Below the pieces are notes generated by a model. That model ran no database searches, was not told where the DNA came from, and was given only the letters and a program-made list of their open reading frames with translations. Positions 33,641 through 43,007 of a stretch of DNA of 64,000 nucleotides are shown here, one piece after another. Location of the stretch: positions 1,461,001-1,525,000 of the forward strand of contig CP126123.1 in the NCBI GenBank assembly GCA_030123605.1, written 5' to 3'. Made by a program: the position numbers and the translations under genes. The stretch is from Nitrospira sp. (GTDB taxonomy: Bacteria; Nitrospirota; Nitrospiria; Nitrospirales; Nitrospiraceae). Numbering within the stretch: position 1 is the first letter of the stretch; the number at the start of each line of letters is the position of its first letter.

Positions 33641-36625
33641 GTGGCGCCTGAGTTGATGAAACCGATCAAGATTCTGTTGGTCGAAGACAATGCGGGGGAT
33701 GCTCGTCTGCTGCGGGAACTCTTGGCGGAAGCCGGTGCCGACCGGTTTATCCTCACCCATGTCGACCGACTGGCCAAGGGAATCAGCTCCATACAAGCAG
33801 GAGGCATTGAGATCGTCCTGCTCGATTTGTCATTGCCCGACAGTCAGGGATTCGACACCCTACTCCACATGCACAAGGTCGCTGGGGGAATCCCGATCGT
33901 CGTGATGACCGGCATTGAGGATGAAACTCTGGGGCTGCAGCTTGTCCAAGCGGGGGCCCAAGACTATCTGATCAAGGGACAGGTCACAGGCCCTCTGCTC
34001 ACGCGTTCGCTGCGCTACGCCATCGAACGAAAGCATGCCGAAAAAAACCTTTCCCTCTACCGAGAAATCATCGCCAAGTCGAACGACGCCATTGCGATCA
34101 TTGATCCGGAGGGACGCTATCTCGAGCAGAATGCGGCCCATCGGAAACTCTTGGGGTTTTCCGATGGCGATCTGCGGGGAAAAACTCCGGCCATCCATCT
34201 CGGAGACGACATATTTCAGGTGATTGCACAGAACCTTGCGGCGCAGGGAACCTATGTCGGAGAAGTGAGCAGCCGGACTGCGACCGGAACCTCACTGGAC
34301 ATCCATCTGTCCGCTTTCGCGGTGCGGAATGAGGCAGGTGATCCGATCTGTTATGTGGGAATCAAGCGTGATATCACCGAACGGGAGCAAGTCCAGACCG
34401 TACTCGCCACGAGTGAAGAACGGTTTCGCTCCCTGGTGTCCAACCTTCCGGGAGCGGTCTATCGCAGCGCATGCGATCCCGCTTGGACGATGGAGTTCCT
34501 CAGCGACCCGATCAAGCACCTCTGCGGCTATCCGGCCTCGGACTTCATCGCCAATCGCGTCCGATCCTATGCCAGCGTGATTCATCCGGATGACCGGAAG
34601 ATGGTCGAGCACGTTGTGCTGGACGCGGTGGCGCAGCATCAACCCTTTGCCGTCGAGTATCGGCTGCTCCACAAAGGCGGCGGTATCAGATGGGTCTATG
34701 AGAAGGGTCAGGGCGCATTCGCCGCCGACGGCCGAGTCCTCTGGCTTGATGGAGCCATCTTCGACATCACGGACCGCAAGCGGGCAGAGGAGGCATTGCT
34801 GGAGAGTGAAGAGCGGTCGCGGTCGATCGTGCAATCCACCGACGATGCGATCATTCTGATGGATACCCAGGGGCGGGTCGCCTTCTGGAACAACGGAGCC
34901 GAGAGAACCTTCGGCTATACCGCCAAGGAAATGGTCGGCCAGCCGGTGACACGCATTATTCCCGAACGATTCCGCGAAGCCCATCAACGAGGCGTCCAAC
35001 GAGTCGCGACTACGGGACGGCTGGCCGTGCAGGCCAGCATGTTTAAACTGGTCGGCTTGAGAAAAGACGGCTCGGAGTTCCCGTTGGAATTCAGTCTTGC
35101 GGCCTGGACGGCCAAATCAAAGCTGTTCATTACCTGCATCATCCGCGATATCAGCGAACGCGCGCAAGCGGAATCGGCGCTGCGCGAAAGCGAGGAGCGG
35201 TTCCGAGCGATCATGGACCACAGCCCGGCCCTCATTTTCATCAAAGACGTTGCGGGACGGTATCTTCAGGCCAATCGACAATTTGAGACGATCTTCCATC
35301 TGCCCCACGGCGATCTCATCGGCAAAACCGACGAGGAGGTCTTTCCGCCTGAGCAAGCGGCCGCTTTTCGCGCCAACGACCACAAGGTCTTGGAAGCCGG
35401 AGCGCCGATGGAGTTCGAGGAAACAGCCCTCCATGATGACGGCCCCCATACAAGCCTTGTCGTGAAGTTCCCCCTGCTCGACGCGCAGGGCCGGTGTTAC
35501 GCGTTGTGCGGCATCGCCACCGATATCACCGACCGGAAGCGCGTGGAGGAAGAGCGCCAACAGCTCTCCAGGGCTCGCCTCCTTCTGCTCGAGTCCACCG
35601 GAGAAGGCATCTACGGAGTCGATCGGCAAGGTCGCTGCACGTTCGTCAATACGGCCGCAGCACGAATGCTCGGGTACCGACTGGACGAGATGCTGGGCAA
35701 GGACATGCACGAGCTCATTCACCATTCGTTCCAGGACGGTGTCGCCTATCCTCGCGAACGCTGCCATATCTATGGGATCTTCGCCAATCGAACCGGGTGT
35801 CAGGTTGATGACGAAGTGTTTTGGCGCAAGGACGGGACGGCGTTTCCGGTCGAGTATTCGTGCTTTCCCGTCTTGGAGCAGGAACGAATGACCGGAGCGG
35901 TGGTGATCTTTCTCGACATTACCCAGCGCAAGCGGGCTGAACAGCAACTGACCTCCTCACATGACCAGCTCAGAAACCTGACCGCCCGTCTGGAATCCGT
36001 GCGGGAAGAAGAGCGGATCCTCATCGCTCGTGAGATCCATGACGAATTGGGGCAGGCATTGACCGGCGTGAAACTCGAACTGTCCCTGTTGCGCGATCAG
36101 CTGTCCGAAGCTCGCCCGGCCCTGCTGAACCGGCTGGAATCCATCTCCACGCTCGTGGATTCGACGAGTCAGTCGGTCCGGAGAATCGCCACGGAACTGC
36201 GTCCTGTGGTGCTGGATCAACTCGGCCTCATCCCCGCCATCGAATGGCAGGCTCACGAATTCCGGTCCCGCACCGGCATTCAATGCACGCTCGACATTTA
36301 TCTGCGCTCCGTCACGCTGTCTCAGTCCGGATCGACGGCCATGTTCCGGATCTTCCAAGAAATCCTGACCAACGTGACCCGCCACGCCCAGGCCTCGGCG
36401 GTCAATATCACGCTCCGCGAGCAGGCCGGCGGCCTCATCCTTGAAGTGCGCGACAATGGGCGGGGCGTGACCGAGGCCGAATTGTCCGACCCGAAATCTC
36501 TCGGATTGGTGGGGATGCGTGAACGGGCCTTGCTCCTGGGAGGAGAGACCACCTTCACGGGAAGTCCGGGAACAGGCACGACGGTGAAGGTCAGGATTCC
36601 CCTCGACACATCGCAGTCGGTATGA
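33641..36625 (+). CDS. Hybrid sensor kinase: receiver, five PAS domains, HisKA_3 and HATPase
   Basis: The 994-aa product has no membrane segment. It begins with a receiver domain (about 7-125; LLVEDNAGDARL, phospho-Asp in IVLLDLSLPDSQG). Five PAS/PAC units follow (about 135-770; each ends near DITERE, DITDRKRAEE, DISERAQAES, DITDRKRVEE or DITQRKRAEQ). Next is a NarX-type HisKA_3 dimerisation domain (EEERILIAREIHDELGQALT, His the phospho-acceptor) and a HATPase with DNGRGV and GLVGMRERALLLGG. The GTG start follows the broken kinase by 24 bases; ATG at 33656 is an alternative. It likely phosphorylates the NarL-type regulator immediately downstream. Confidence 0.9.
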   Translation: MAPELMKPIKILLVEDNAGDARLLRELLAEAGADRFILTHVDRLAKGISSIQAGGIEIVLLDLSLPDSQGFDTLLHMHKVAGGIPIVVMTGIEDETLGLQLVQAGAQDYLIKGQVTGPLLTRSLRYAIERKHAEKNLSLYREIIAKSNDAIAIIDPEGRYLEQNAAHRKLLGFSDGDLRGKTPAIHLGDDIFQVIAQNLAAQGTYVGEVSSRTATGTSLDIHLSAFAVRNEAGDPICYVGIKRDITEREQVQTVLATSEERFRSLVSNLPGAVYRSACDPAWTMEFLSDPIKHLCGYPASDFIANRVRSYASVIHPDDRKMVEHVVLDAVAQHQPFAVEYRLLHKGGGIRWVYEKGQGAFAADGRVLWLDGAIFDITDRKRAEEALLESEERSRSIVQSTDDAIILMDTQGRVAFWNNGAERTFGYTAKEMVGQPVTRIIPERFREAHQRGVQRVATTGRLAVQASMFKLVGLRKDGSEFPLEFSLAAWTAKSKLFITCIIRDISERAQAESALRESEERFRAIMDHSPALIFIKDVAGRYLQANRQFETIFHLPHGDLIGKTDEEVFPPEQAAAFRANDHKVLEAGAPMEFEETALHDDGPHTSLVVKFPLLDAQGRCYALCGIATDITDRKRVEEERQQLSRARLLLLESTGEGIYGVDRQGRCTFVNTAAARMLGYRLDEMLGKDMHELIHHSFQDGVAYPRERCHIYGIFANRTGCQVDDEVFWRKDGTAFPVEYSCFPVLEQERMTGAVVIFLDITQRKRAEQQLTSSHDQLRNLTARLESVREEERILIAREIHDELGQALTGVKLELSLLRDQLSEARPALLNRLESISTLVDSTSQSVRRIATELRPVVLDQLGLIPAIEWQAHEFRSRTGIQCTLDIYLRSVTLSQSGSTAMFRIFQEILTNVTRHAQASAVNITLREQAGGLILEVRDNGRGVTEAELSDPKSLGLVGMRERALLLGGETTFTGSPGTGTTVKVRIPLDTSQSV

Positions 36626-36678
36626 TGCCATTGGAGCCTGCACGACACACGGGCAAAAACGAATCACAGGAACTGATC

Positions 36679-37323
36679 ATGACAAAAATCCTCGTCGTGG
36701 ATGATCACGCGGTCGTTCGACATGGCGTCAAGCAAATTCTCAGCGAACAGTTCCCAGGGTCCGTCGTCGGCGACGCGCAGAACGCGGAAGAGATGATCGA
36801 GCGGGTTCAGAAGCACACCTGGGATGTCGTGATTTTGGACGTGGGCATGCCGGGAAAGAGCGGACTCGATGCGCTCAAGGAACTCAAGCAGGTCCGTCCG
36901 AAACTCCCGGTCCTGGTGCTGAGCGCCTATCCCGAGGATCAGTTGGCGCTCCGCATGCTGAAGGCGGGCGCAGCCGGTTACCTCTCGAAGGACAGCGCCC
37001 CGAACGAGTTGGTGCAGGCGCTCAGGAAGATCCTCGGCGGCGGACGATTCGTCAGCGCATCGGTGGCGGAATTGCTGGCGCTGAATCTGGAAAATGATTT
37101 GGAGAGACCGTTGCACGAACAGTTATCCGATCGCGAGTACCAAGTCATGTGTTTGATGGCGGTGGGAAAGAGCTTGAAAGAGATCTCGGATGATTTGTGC
37201 GTAAGCATCAGCACCATCAATACCTATCGGGCACGGATTCTCGAAAAAATGCAATTGAAGAACAATACCGAATTGACCCATTACGCCATCCAAAATCGTC
37301 TCGTGAATCGCCTCATCTCCTGA
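36679..37323 (+). CDS. NarL/FixJ-family response regulator
   Basis: The 214-aa product has a receiver domain (ILVVDDHAVVRHG, phospho-Asp in VVILDVGMPGKSG at about residue 54, Lys in GYLSKDSAP). A LuxR-type helix-turn-helix at about 148-205 follows (LSDREYQVMCLMAVGKSLKE; SISTINTYRARILEKMQL). It is a DNA-binding partner of the HisKA_3 kinase just upstream. ATG 36679 with ACAGGAACT upstream is preferred; an ATG at 36622 overlapping the kinase stop is possible. Confidence 0.92.
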   Translation: MTKILVVDDHAVVRHGVKQILSEQFPGSVVGDAQNAEEMIERVQKHTWDVVILDVGMPGKSGLDALKELKQVRPKLPVLVLSAYPEDQLALRMLKAGAAGYLSKDSAPNELVQALRKILGGGRFVSASVAELLALNLENDLERPLHEQLSDREYQVMCLMAVGKSLKEISDDLCVSISTINTYRARILEKMQLKNNTELTHYAIQNRLVNRLIS

Positions 37324-37563
37324 CTCCTTCTCGCACGTTTCCTTTCTTCCCATATCTCCGGCTTGTTCGTAGCATAAACGGCGACACGTCCGTTCGGCGA
37401 AACAGCGACGTACAAATGGTGCAAAGAGTGATGGTTCGGCCGATCCTATCCCGGTACAAATAACCATGTCGAGGCGGTCGGATGATCAGAGGTGTCGTCG
37501 CGGCCAAGCGTCACACGAAGGACCGTCCGGACTGATCCAGGACGGCACACACGGAGGCGGAGC

Positions 37564-37977
37564 ATGAACAGTTCTCATCGAAGGGCCAGAACCAGAGTCA
37601 TGATCGTCGATCCTGAATGGCAATTCGGTCTCGAACTCGCGGATTGCCTGGCAACCAGCGGATACCAGGCCATCCTCGTTCGAAGTCTCGAATCCATGAT
37701 CGACGATCTCGGGGAAATGCAGCCCGGTGCGATCCTGCTCCACACCGACTCTTACGACGACAGGCTCGCCGGCCACGGATCCGAAACATTACAGGCCGTC
37801 AAGATCCTGTGCCCACAGGCGCCGGTGCTGACGCTGACCAAGCCGAGGCATGACAGCCTGACTGAGCGAGACCCACGGCAATGCACAGCCGGAGAACACT
37901 CGCCCCCCCTTCCACCGACTCGGGTGGAAGAGCTGCTTCGAACCAAATGGGGCATCCCTTGCGCCCGCGTGCTCTGA
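37564..37977 (+). CDS. Small receiver-like protein, probably non-phosphorylatable
   Basis: The 137-aa product starts like a response-regulator receiver (ARTRVMIVDPEWQFGLELAD) but the DD pair of the acidic pocket is VDP. The usual phospho-Asp segment reads AILLHTDSYDDR and the Lys segment reads LTLTKPRHD. The C-terminal 40 residues are not receiver-like. Either it is a pseudo-receiver or a decayed gene. ATG 37564 has GGAGGCGG just upstream. No output domain. Confidence 0.6.
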   Translation: MNSSHRRARTRVMIVDPEWQFGLELADCLATSGYQAILVRSLESMIDDLGEMQPGAILLHTDSYDDRLAGHGSETLQAVKILCPQAPVLTLTKPRHDSLTERDPRQCTAGEHSPPLPPTRVEELLRTKWGIPCARVL

Positions 37978-38035
37978 CGTGGCGCGCTGAATTCACCTCA
38001 CCCAGACTATCAGCACCAAGCAGAAGGAGTCACCG

Positions 38036-38347
38036 ATGGCACGACCGCGGACAAAACCGACCCCCAATATCGATGGACGACAGGAACGATCCCTCGCCTC
38101 AACGAATGAGTCTGAGCAAGACAGCGGGGATCACCTGAGGGATTCCCACAAAAACGGGAACGGTCATGCAACCGACGACACCCGAACGCGTATCGAGAAA
38201 CTGGCCTATGATCTGTATCAGCGGCGTGGATGTGAGGACGGCCATGACCGAGAGGATTGGTTGGAGGCCGAACGGTTGACGCTCGCACAGCCCGCAAGTG
38301 CAAGCCGAGATGATGCCTCCCGCTTTTCGACCTCGTCTCCGGCGTAA
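38036..38347 (+). CDS. Small DUF2934-type protein
   Basis: The 103-aa product has a disordered, polar N-terminus and a C-terminal helical motif IEKLAYDLYQRRGCEDGHDR + EDWLEAER. This is typical of the DUF2934 family of small bacterial proteins with unknown function. A strong ribosome site (AGAAGGAGT) precedes ATG 38036. It lies in a string of small same-strand genes between two response-regulator genes. Confidence 0.75.
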   Translation: MARPRTKPTPNIDGRQERSLASTNESEQDSGDHLRDSHKNGNGHATDDTRTRIEKLAYDLYQRRGCEDGHDREDWLEAERLTLAQPASASRDDASRFSTSSPA

Positions 38348-38400
38348 CGAGCGGACAGCTGCGAAACGGCACACAGAAGCCTCTCTTCAAGGAGCGCATC

Positions 38401-38808
38401 ATGATGTTATGTCCGACCACCCACTGCGGCCGACCGATGAAGCCTGATCACCGCGCCGGCTACGACGCCCGTACCGGCCTCGAATGTCTCCATTGCGGAC
38501 ATTGCGGACATCGCGGGATGAAGGCCCGAGAAGGAGTGCACCTGCTGTTCGGCGGACAACATGAGTATGTGTTCACCTATGGTCCGTCCCCGTCCTCACT
38601 CAAGATCGTGCTGTCGACGCCGGCGCTGAATCTGTTCAGGGAACAAGGCTTGACGCCGGTTCAACTGGCGGCTCATGTCGCAGAATGGGCGCTCCTCATG
38701 GGACAGGTCGGCGGCACGATACGTCCCTCGGGCGACTTGGTTCTTTCAAGTTGTTATCAATATTGCCGGCAACAGGCGCTGAACGGCTCCGGAGTCTCAT
38801 CGCTCTAG
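38401..38808 (+). CDS. Hypothetical protein with N-terminal Cys/His-rich motif
   Basis: Not recognised. The 135-aa product opens with a Cys/His-rich segment (LCPTTHCGRPMK, then LECLHCGHCGHRG) that could bind zinc. A folded-looking domain follows, with HLLFGGQHEYVFTYGPSPSS and LTPVQLAAHVAEWALLMGQV. ATG 38401 has AAGGAGCG upstream. Same strand and tight spacing with the DUF2934 gene and the response-regulator pseudogene suggest one transcript. Confidence 0.65.
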   Translation: MMLCPTTHCGRPMKPDHRAGYDARTGLECLHCGHCGHRGMKAREGVHLLFGGQHEYVFTYGPSPSSLKIVLSTPALNLFREQGLTPVQLAAHVAEWALLMGQVGGTIRPSGDLVLSSCYQYCRQQALNGSGVSSL

Positions 38809-38825
38809 CCATGAAGGTCTGACCG

Positions 38826-39418
38826 ATGAACGGAGCGGATCGAAGCGCTGCCCCGATTAGGGTGGCGATCGTCAGCAAGAATCACTTGGTGCGCCTCGGT
38901 CTTCAGAGCGTCATCAACACGCAACAGCACATCCTACTCATCAGAGAAGTGACCAGCACATTGGAGGCGGAAGACTTCGCCGTACGAGAGAAACCCCAGG
39001 TGCTCGTCATCGAGATGAAGCCCGAGATCGATCTCATGAACCTGGTTCGAAGGATCAAGACATCCGCCCCGACGACAAGAATCATTGTGCTGAGCGGCAT
39101 TGAGGACAAACAGCGCGCCTTGCAAGCCTTGCCGTCCGGGATAGACGGCATCGTACTGAACGTTCAGCCGGCGGCGACAGTCCGCGACCAACCAGACCGG
39201 TATGCCTCGACAGCGTGACCGAACGTGAACGAGCGATCATTGTCTTGATCGGACAGGGACTGTCCAATTAAACCATCACCGATCGTTTGAGCATTTCCAA
39301 CGTGACCGTGCGCCATCATCTCACCAACATCTTCGACAAACTCGACGTCATCAACCGTCAGAAGCTCCTGATTCGGACCCACCAGTATAGCCTCGTGGAA
39401 CTCCGCATCTCCGAATAA
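38826..39418 (+). pseudogene. NarL-type response regulator with frameshift and internal stop
   Basis: The intact part (130 aa to 39218) is a receiver domain (VAIVSKNHLVRLGLQSVINT; VLVIEMKPEIDLMNLVRRIK). The LuxR helix-turn-helix that should follow is present but in another frame from about 39200: SVTERERAIIVLIGQGLSN, stop TAA at 39269-39271, then TITDRLSISNVTVRHHLTNI + FDKLDV. It ends at TAA 39416-39418. So there is one frameshift near 39190-39218 and one nonsense codon, where relatives have Lys or Gln. The receiver also lacks a clear phospho-Asp. Confidence 0.85.
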
Positions 39419-39573
39419 ATCCGACTCCGACCCAGCCGGCGACTCTGCTCGCGGCAGACAGGTAGTCCGACCGTTTCGTTGAACTGACTTGATGGGACGC
39501 AATGAACCGACGTGATCGTTCCGGGGGAAAAAGCACGGGGGTGGGATCGAGAGGAGACGGCTGTGCGCCCCGA

Positions 39574-40242
39574 TCAGGAGACGGCGTCGTGAAACAGCGC
39601 TGCGATGGGGGCCTTCTGTCTCATGCGCTCCATCAATTCCGAAAAAGACCCCTCGCGGAGAATCCGCGAGAACTGTGTCTGGTAGTTCGCCACGATACTG
39701 GCCCCGTCGATGACCAGGTCGTTCATGAGCCAGGCGCCGGACCGCTGCACCACCTGAAACTCAATCCTCGTATCGACCTCCGGCCCGGCAGGTGCGGTCG
39801 TGACCAGCATCGTTCCTTCATCCCCCTGTTCTGAAAGATAGGTGACCTGGGCGGCGGAGTATTCCCGAAGCCTGTCGGCCACCTCATCACGCAACAGCTG
39901 TATGAAGAGCCGGACGTACTGGCGTCGATCGGCGACTTGCAAACCACTCCAGGTTTCGCCGAGGGAGCGCTCGGCCATTTCTTGATAGTTGAACGTGCGC
40001 CGGACGACCTGTTCGATTTCCCACTGACGTTGCGCGGACCGGCTGGAATCTTTTAATTCCGTCAAGATGTACAGCACCTCATTCATGGCGCGTCGCACGG
40101 CTTCCGTAGGTGTCTGCTCCGGCGATGCGGAGTACGCATCCATCGCTACCAGCGCGAGCAGGAGCAGGAAGACCATGGTACGAGGGACTCGCCAGCCGGT
40201 TGAACCGTGACTACACCTCACACCGTTGCCACTGCGCGCCAT
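39574..40242 (-). CDS. mlaC: MlaC-type periplasmic phospholipid-binding protein (Ttg2 family)
   Basis: The 222-aa product has a signal peptide (VPRTMVFLLLLALVAMDAYS) and an MlaC domain. Landmarks are RRTFNYQEMAERSLGETWSG, RRQYVRLFIQLLRDEVADRL, and the C-terminal GAWLMNDLVIDGASIVANYQTQF (given in two parts: GAWLMNDLVIDG, then VANYQTQF). MlaC shuttles phospholipids between the inner-membrane MlaFED complex and the outer membrane. The mlaE/F/D genes are about 13 kb away, so the system is split. The start may be internal, for example near VPRTM. Confidence 0.88.
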   Translation of the reverse strand: MARSGNGVRCSHGSTGWRVPRTMVFLLLLALVAMDAYSASPEQTPTEAVRRAMNEVLYILTELKDSSRSAQRQWEIEQVVRRTFNYQEMAERSLGETWSGLQVADRRQYVRLFIQLLRDEVADRLREYSAAQVTYLSEQGDEGTMLVTTAPAGPEVDTRIEFQVVQRSGAWLMNDLVIDGASIVANYQTQFSRILREGSFSELMERMRQKAPIAALFHDAVS

Positions 40243-40454
40243 GTTTTCCGCCTTTCAACCTGTCGGACGCACCCGATCCAGACTGTTATGCTACCGACCT
40301 CAAAAGCGAGGCGTCAAGGGCCGGAAGAGGCCGGTTTCTGCGGCTCCGCGGCCCTCCACCGCTTCACGCTCGATATCGATCCTGAGGCACCGACCGGTGC
40401 GCGAATTGAGAAATTTCATTTTCCTCTCTCGCCATCCTTCGGTATACTCGCGCC

Positions 40455-41705
40455 ATGCATTCCAGACATTGGCCTTCCCTGCTGCTCGGCCTGACCATCC
40501 CCGCGCTCCTCTCCGGTTGCGAAACCACCGATAAGATGCTCGGCGCCGCCGAGCGGGCCGTCGGCAGCAGCACCGGAAGAACGGTCCTCGATATCGTCGG
40601 CGGCAAGGACCCGGCCGACATCGCACGCCAACGAGTCGAGAATTATGGCCGAGATCCGCAGGCCCTGCTGCGGGATCTCAGGGCGGTTCAACGCGACTTC
40701 CAGGCCCTGATGGCAGCCTTGACCGGAGAGGTCGGAAAAAAGTGGGGGACGAAAGAGGTCAAGGTGCCGGAGCAGAAGAAATACGTCAAGTACACCCAAA
40801 ACTATCGCAGCCGGGCCATCGTGGACTTCGATGCCGGGAACATCCTGATCGAAACGCTCGACGAGAAAGACCCGCGCGCAAGCCTGAAAAACGCCGTTGT
40901 CACCACCCTCCTGACGCCCGACGATCCCCGCAGCGTCGATCTTTTTTCTGACAAGGAAATCACCCTGATCGGAGACAAGGAACCCTATCTGTTTGGTCTG
41001 GTCGTGGATCGAGCCGGCAAGCCGGTGCGCACGCCGGCGGAGGCGGAACAGTTTGCTGAATCCCTGCTCGCCAAAGGGCCGACGACACGTCAAGTCGAGC
41101 GGGAGGACGGTCAGAAAACCGCGCACTTGGTCAATATCCCGATGGTGACCAACTTCTCGCACAAGCAGGCAGAGAAATACCGCGGGGTGGTCGCCCAGTT
41201 TGCGGAACGCTATCAGATCAGCCCGAGTCTCGTGTTCGCCATCATCCGTACGGAGAGCAATTTCAATCCCTTTGCCGTCAGCTCCGCGCCGGCCTATGGG
41301 CTGATGCAATTGGTCCCCACCAGCGGCGGGCGTGACGCCTATCGCAAGGCGAAAGGAGAGGACAAGGCCCCCACACGCGATTACCTCTTCGATCCGGAAA
41401 ACAACATCGAACTGGGCACGGCCTACCTCAATGTGTTGACGTATTCCCAGTTGGACGATGTCACCGACCTCGTCTCACGGGAATACTGCGTCATCTCAGC
41501 CTATAATACCGGCGCCGGAAACGTGTTCAAGACCTTTTCCAAGGACCAACGTAGCGCCCTACAGCAGATCAACGGCATGCAACCGGCGGCACTCTACGAT
41601 CGCCTCCGCACCGCCCTCCCCTATCAGGAAACCCGCGACTATCTGGCAAAGGTGGTTGGATTCCGCAAACAGTTCGTGAGCCTCGGCGACAACGGCGTCA
41701 AGTAG
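40455..41705 (+). CDS. mltC: MltC-like lytic murein transglycosylase, lipoprotein
   Basis: The 416-aa product has a lipoprotein signal (GLTIPALLSGC), an MltC N-terminal domain (about 50-225; YRSRAIVDFDAGNILIETLD, NAVVTTLLTPDDP) and a C-terminal SLT lysozyme-like domain. The catalytic Glu is in FAIIRTESNFNPFAVS at about residue 267, followed by AYGLMQLVP and ISAYNTGAGNV. It cleaves peptidoglycan glycan strands at the outer membrane. All motifs are intact. Confidence 0.93.
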   Translation: MHSRHWPSLLLGLTIPALLSGCETTDKMLGAAERAVGSSTGRTVLDIVGGKDPADIARQRVENYGRDPQALLRDLRAVQRDFQALMAALTGEVGKKWGTKEVKVPEQKKYVKYTQNYRSRAIVDFDAGNILIETLDEKDPRASLKNAVVTTLLTPDDPRSVDLFSDKEITLIGDKEPYLFGLVVDRAGKPVRTPAEAEQFAESLLAKGPTTRQVEREDGQKTAHLVNIPMVTNFSHKQAEKYRGVVAQFAERYQISPSLVFAIIRTESNFNPFAVSSAPAYGLMQLVPTSGGRDAYRKAKGEDKAPTRDYLFDPENNIELGTAYLNVLTYSQLDDVTDLVSREYCVISAYNTGAGNVFKTFSKDQRSALQQINGMQPAALYDRLRTALPYQETRDYLAKVVGFRKQFVSLGDNGVK

Positions 41706-41743
41706 CCCGGCCGACCTTTCCCTTCCGACCGGCTCAACCTGTC

Positions 41744-42490
41744 CTACAACCCGATCACCAATCTCGCCGGCGAGACCCGCTCAGAAAGACCGAACGACAA
41801 CTCGCCTTTCACCTCGTCGGGGTCATAGTAGGTCCCGAACAGGCGATCCCAAATCGTCAACAGCGCGCCCAAGTTGGCCGTTTGGTGAGCCGGATCCGTA
41901 CTGTGATGAATATGGTGATACCGTGGGGTCACGAATGCCCATTCCAACCAACTCGATTTCCACGTCACGTTCATGTGCATCCAATTGTTGCGGACGATAT
42001 GTTCCACCATGATCACCTGAAACGCCCAGGACGAAGCCTCGTGGAGCAAGGGGAGAGCCAGGACGTAGGTCAAGTTGAACAGGATGATATGGGGAATCGT
42101 GGCGCGAATCCCGGCCAACCAGTAGAGGTAGGTCGGAGCATGGTGCCAGCGGTGAATGCGCCAGACCGGTTTGGTATGCATGAGCCGATGCACCCAATAC
42201 AGACCGAAGTCCTCGACGAGATAGAACAACAGAAGCTTGCAGACCGTCGGCAGGTTGTACAGGCTTGCGGGAAGATAGTCGGGGACGGGAATGCGGTCGG
42301 TCGCCTGCACGACCGGCAGAAACGACAGGTTGTAAAGCCCCAACGCGAGCAAATCCCGCCAGAAGACAGATCGATAGGCAATCGGACGGGCCGGACAACG
42401 CCACTCGACTGCAAAAAACAACAGGCCGATGGCCCAAAACAAAAGGTAGGGATAGAACGCCTTATCCATCGGCCGCCATTCGTCGCTCAC
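41744..42490 (-). CDS. Sterol-desaturase/fatty-acid-hydroxylase family membrane protein
   Basis: The 248-aa product has four or five hydrophobic segments and the His clusters of the di-iron fatty acid hydroxylase family: HRLMHTKPVWRIHRWHHAP and later RYHHIHHSTDPAHQTANLGA. It hydroxylates or desaturates a lipid substrate at the membrane. With the HpnDE operon in the window a hopanoid or fatty-acid substrate is conceivable, but not shown. The start may be ATG 42469 (MDKAFYPYL) rather than GTG 42490. Confidence 0.88.
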   Translation of the reverse strand: MSDEWRPMDKAFYPYLLFWAIGLLFFAVEWRCPARPIAYRSVFWRDLLALGLYNLSFLPVVQATDRIPVPDYLPASLYNLPTVCKLLLFYLVEDFGLYWVHRLMHTKPVWRIHRWHHAPTYLYWLAGIRATIPHIILFNLTYVLALPLLHEASSWAFQVIMVEHIVRNNWMHMNVTWKSSWLEWAFVTPRYHHIHHSTDPAHQTANLGALLTIWDRLFGTYYDPDEVKGELSFGLSERVSPARLVIGL

Positions 42491-42798
42491 GCATCATGCA
42501 GGTTTCTTGAACAACACTCCATACTGAGGACTCTCTTTCGGCAGCACGAAGGACCGGTCGGCGAACTTTACGGCCGGACGGAGCAGCGCGCAAAGCTCCA
42601 CCCTTGATTCACCCTACAGGAGACCTAAACCATTGCGAATTCATTTTTATTTTTTGACTTTCCAGGATTGCCGACTCGCCCGGTCGACCAGAATGCCTAC
42701 AGCTGGTTTCAGTCGGATACGCTCTCGCTCCTCTTCATCAACAAGGCCACTCTTTCTACCGCACGTTTCGTAATAATACCGTTTTCTTTCACGTTATC

Positions 42799-42829
42799 AC
42801 CGTTTCAAAAAACGATTTAGCGAAACGGT
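42799..42829. promoter_or_regulatory. Palindromic candidate activator site upstream of a sigma-54 promoter
   Basis: ACCGTTTC (42799-42806) and GAAACGGT (42822-42829) are perfect 8-base inverted repeats with a 15-base spacer. Another half-site, ACCGTTTTC, lies at 42778-42786. The site is about 70-100 bases upstream of the -24/-12 element, the normal distance for a sigma-54 activator such as the one encoded at 45328. Confidence 0.55.
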
Positions 42830-42896
42830 TTGACCGCACGATTCACATCTCTACGAAAAATCAAATGTTTGTAGGATGGTTTACGACCATCGGTGA

Positions 42897-42912
42897 TGGC
42901 ATAGGCATTGCT
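42897..42912 (+). promoter_or_regulatory. Sigma-54 (-24/-12) promoter
   Basis: TGGCATA at 42897-42903, a four-base spacer and TTGCT at 42908-42912 match the sigma-54 consensus TGGCAYR-N4-TTGCW. It lies 95 bases before the ATG at 43008, in an AT-richer gene-free stretch (42491-43007). Confidence 0.75.
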
Positions 42913-43007
42913 ATGACCAGATGGCAAGATCACGTGCCGCTCATATTAGTAACAGGATCACAGTTCACCCGGCCATCCAGTGCCGGACATATTCAGAGGA
43001 GGACAAC

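Noticed and set aside
39000..43000. tRNA or CRISPR arrays
   Set aside because: I looked through the whole window for clover-leaf tRNA patterns and regularly spaced short repeats and saw none; the repeated units found are the two dispersed inverted-repeat elements and IS ends.
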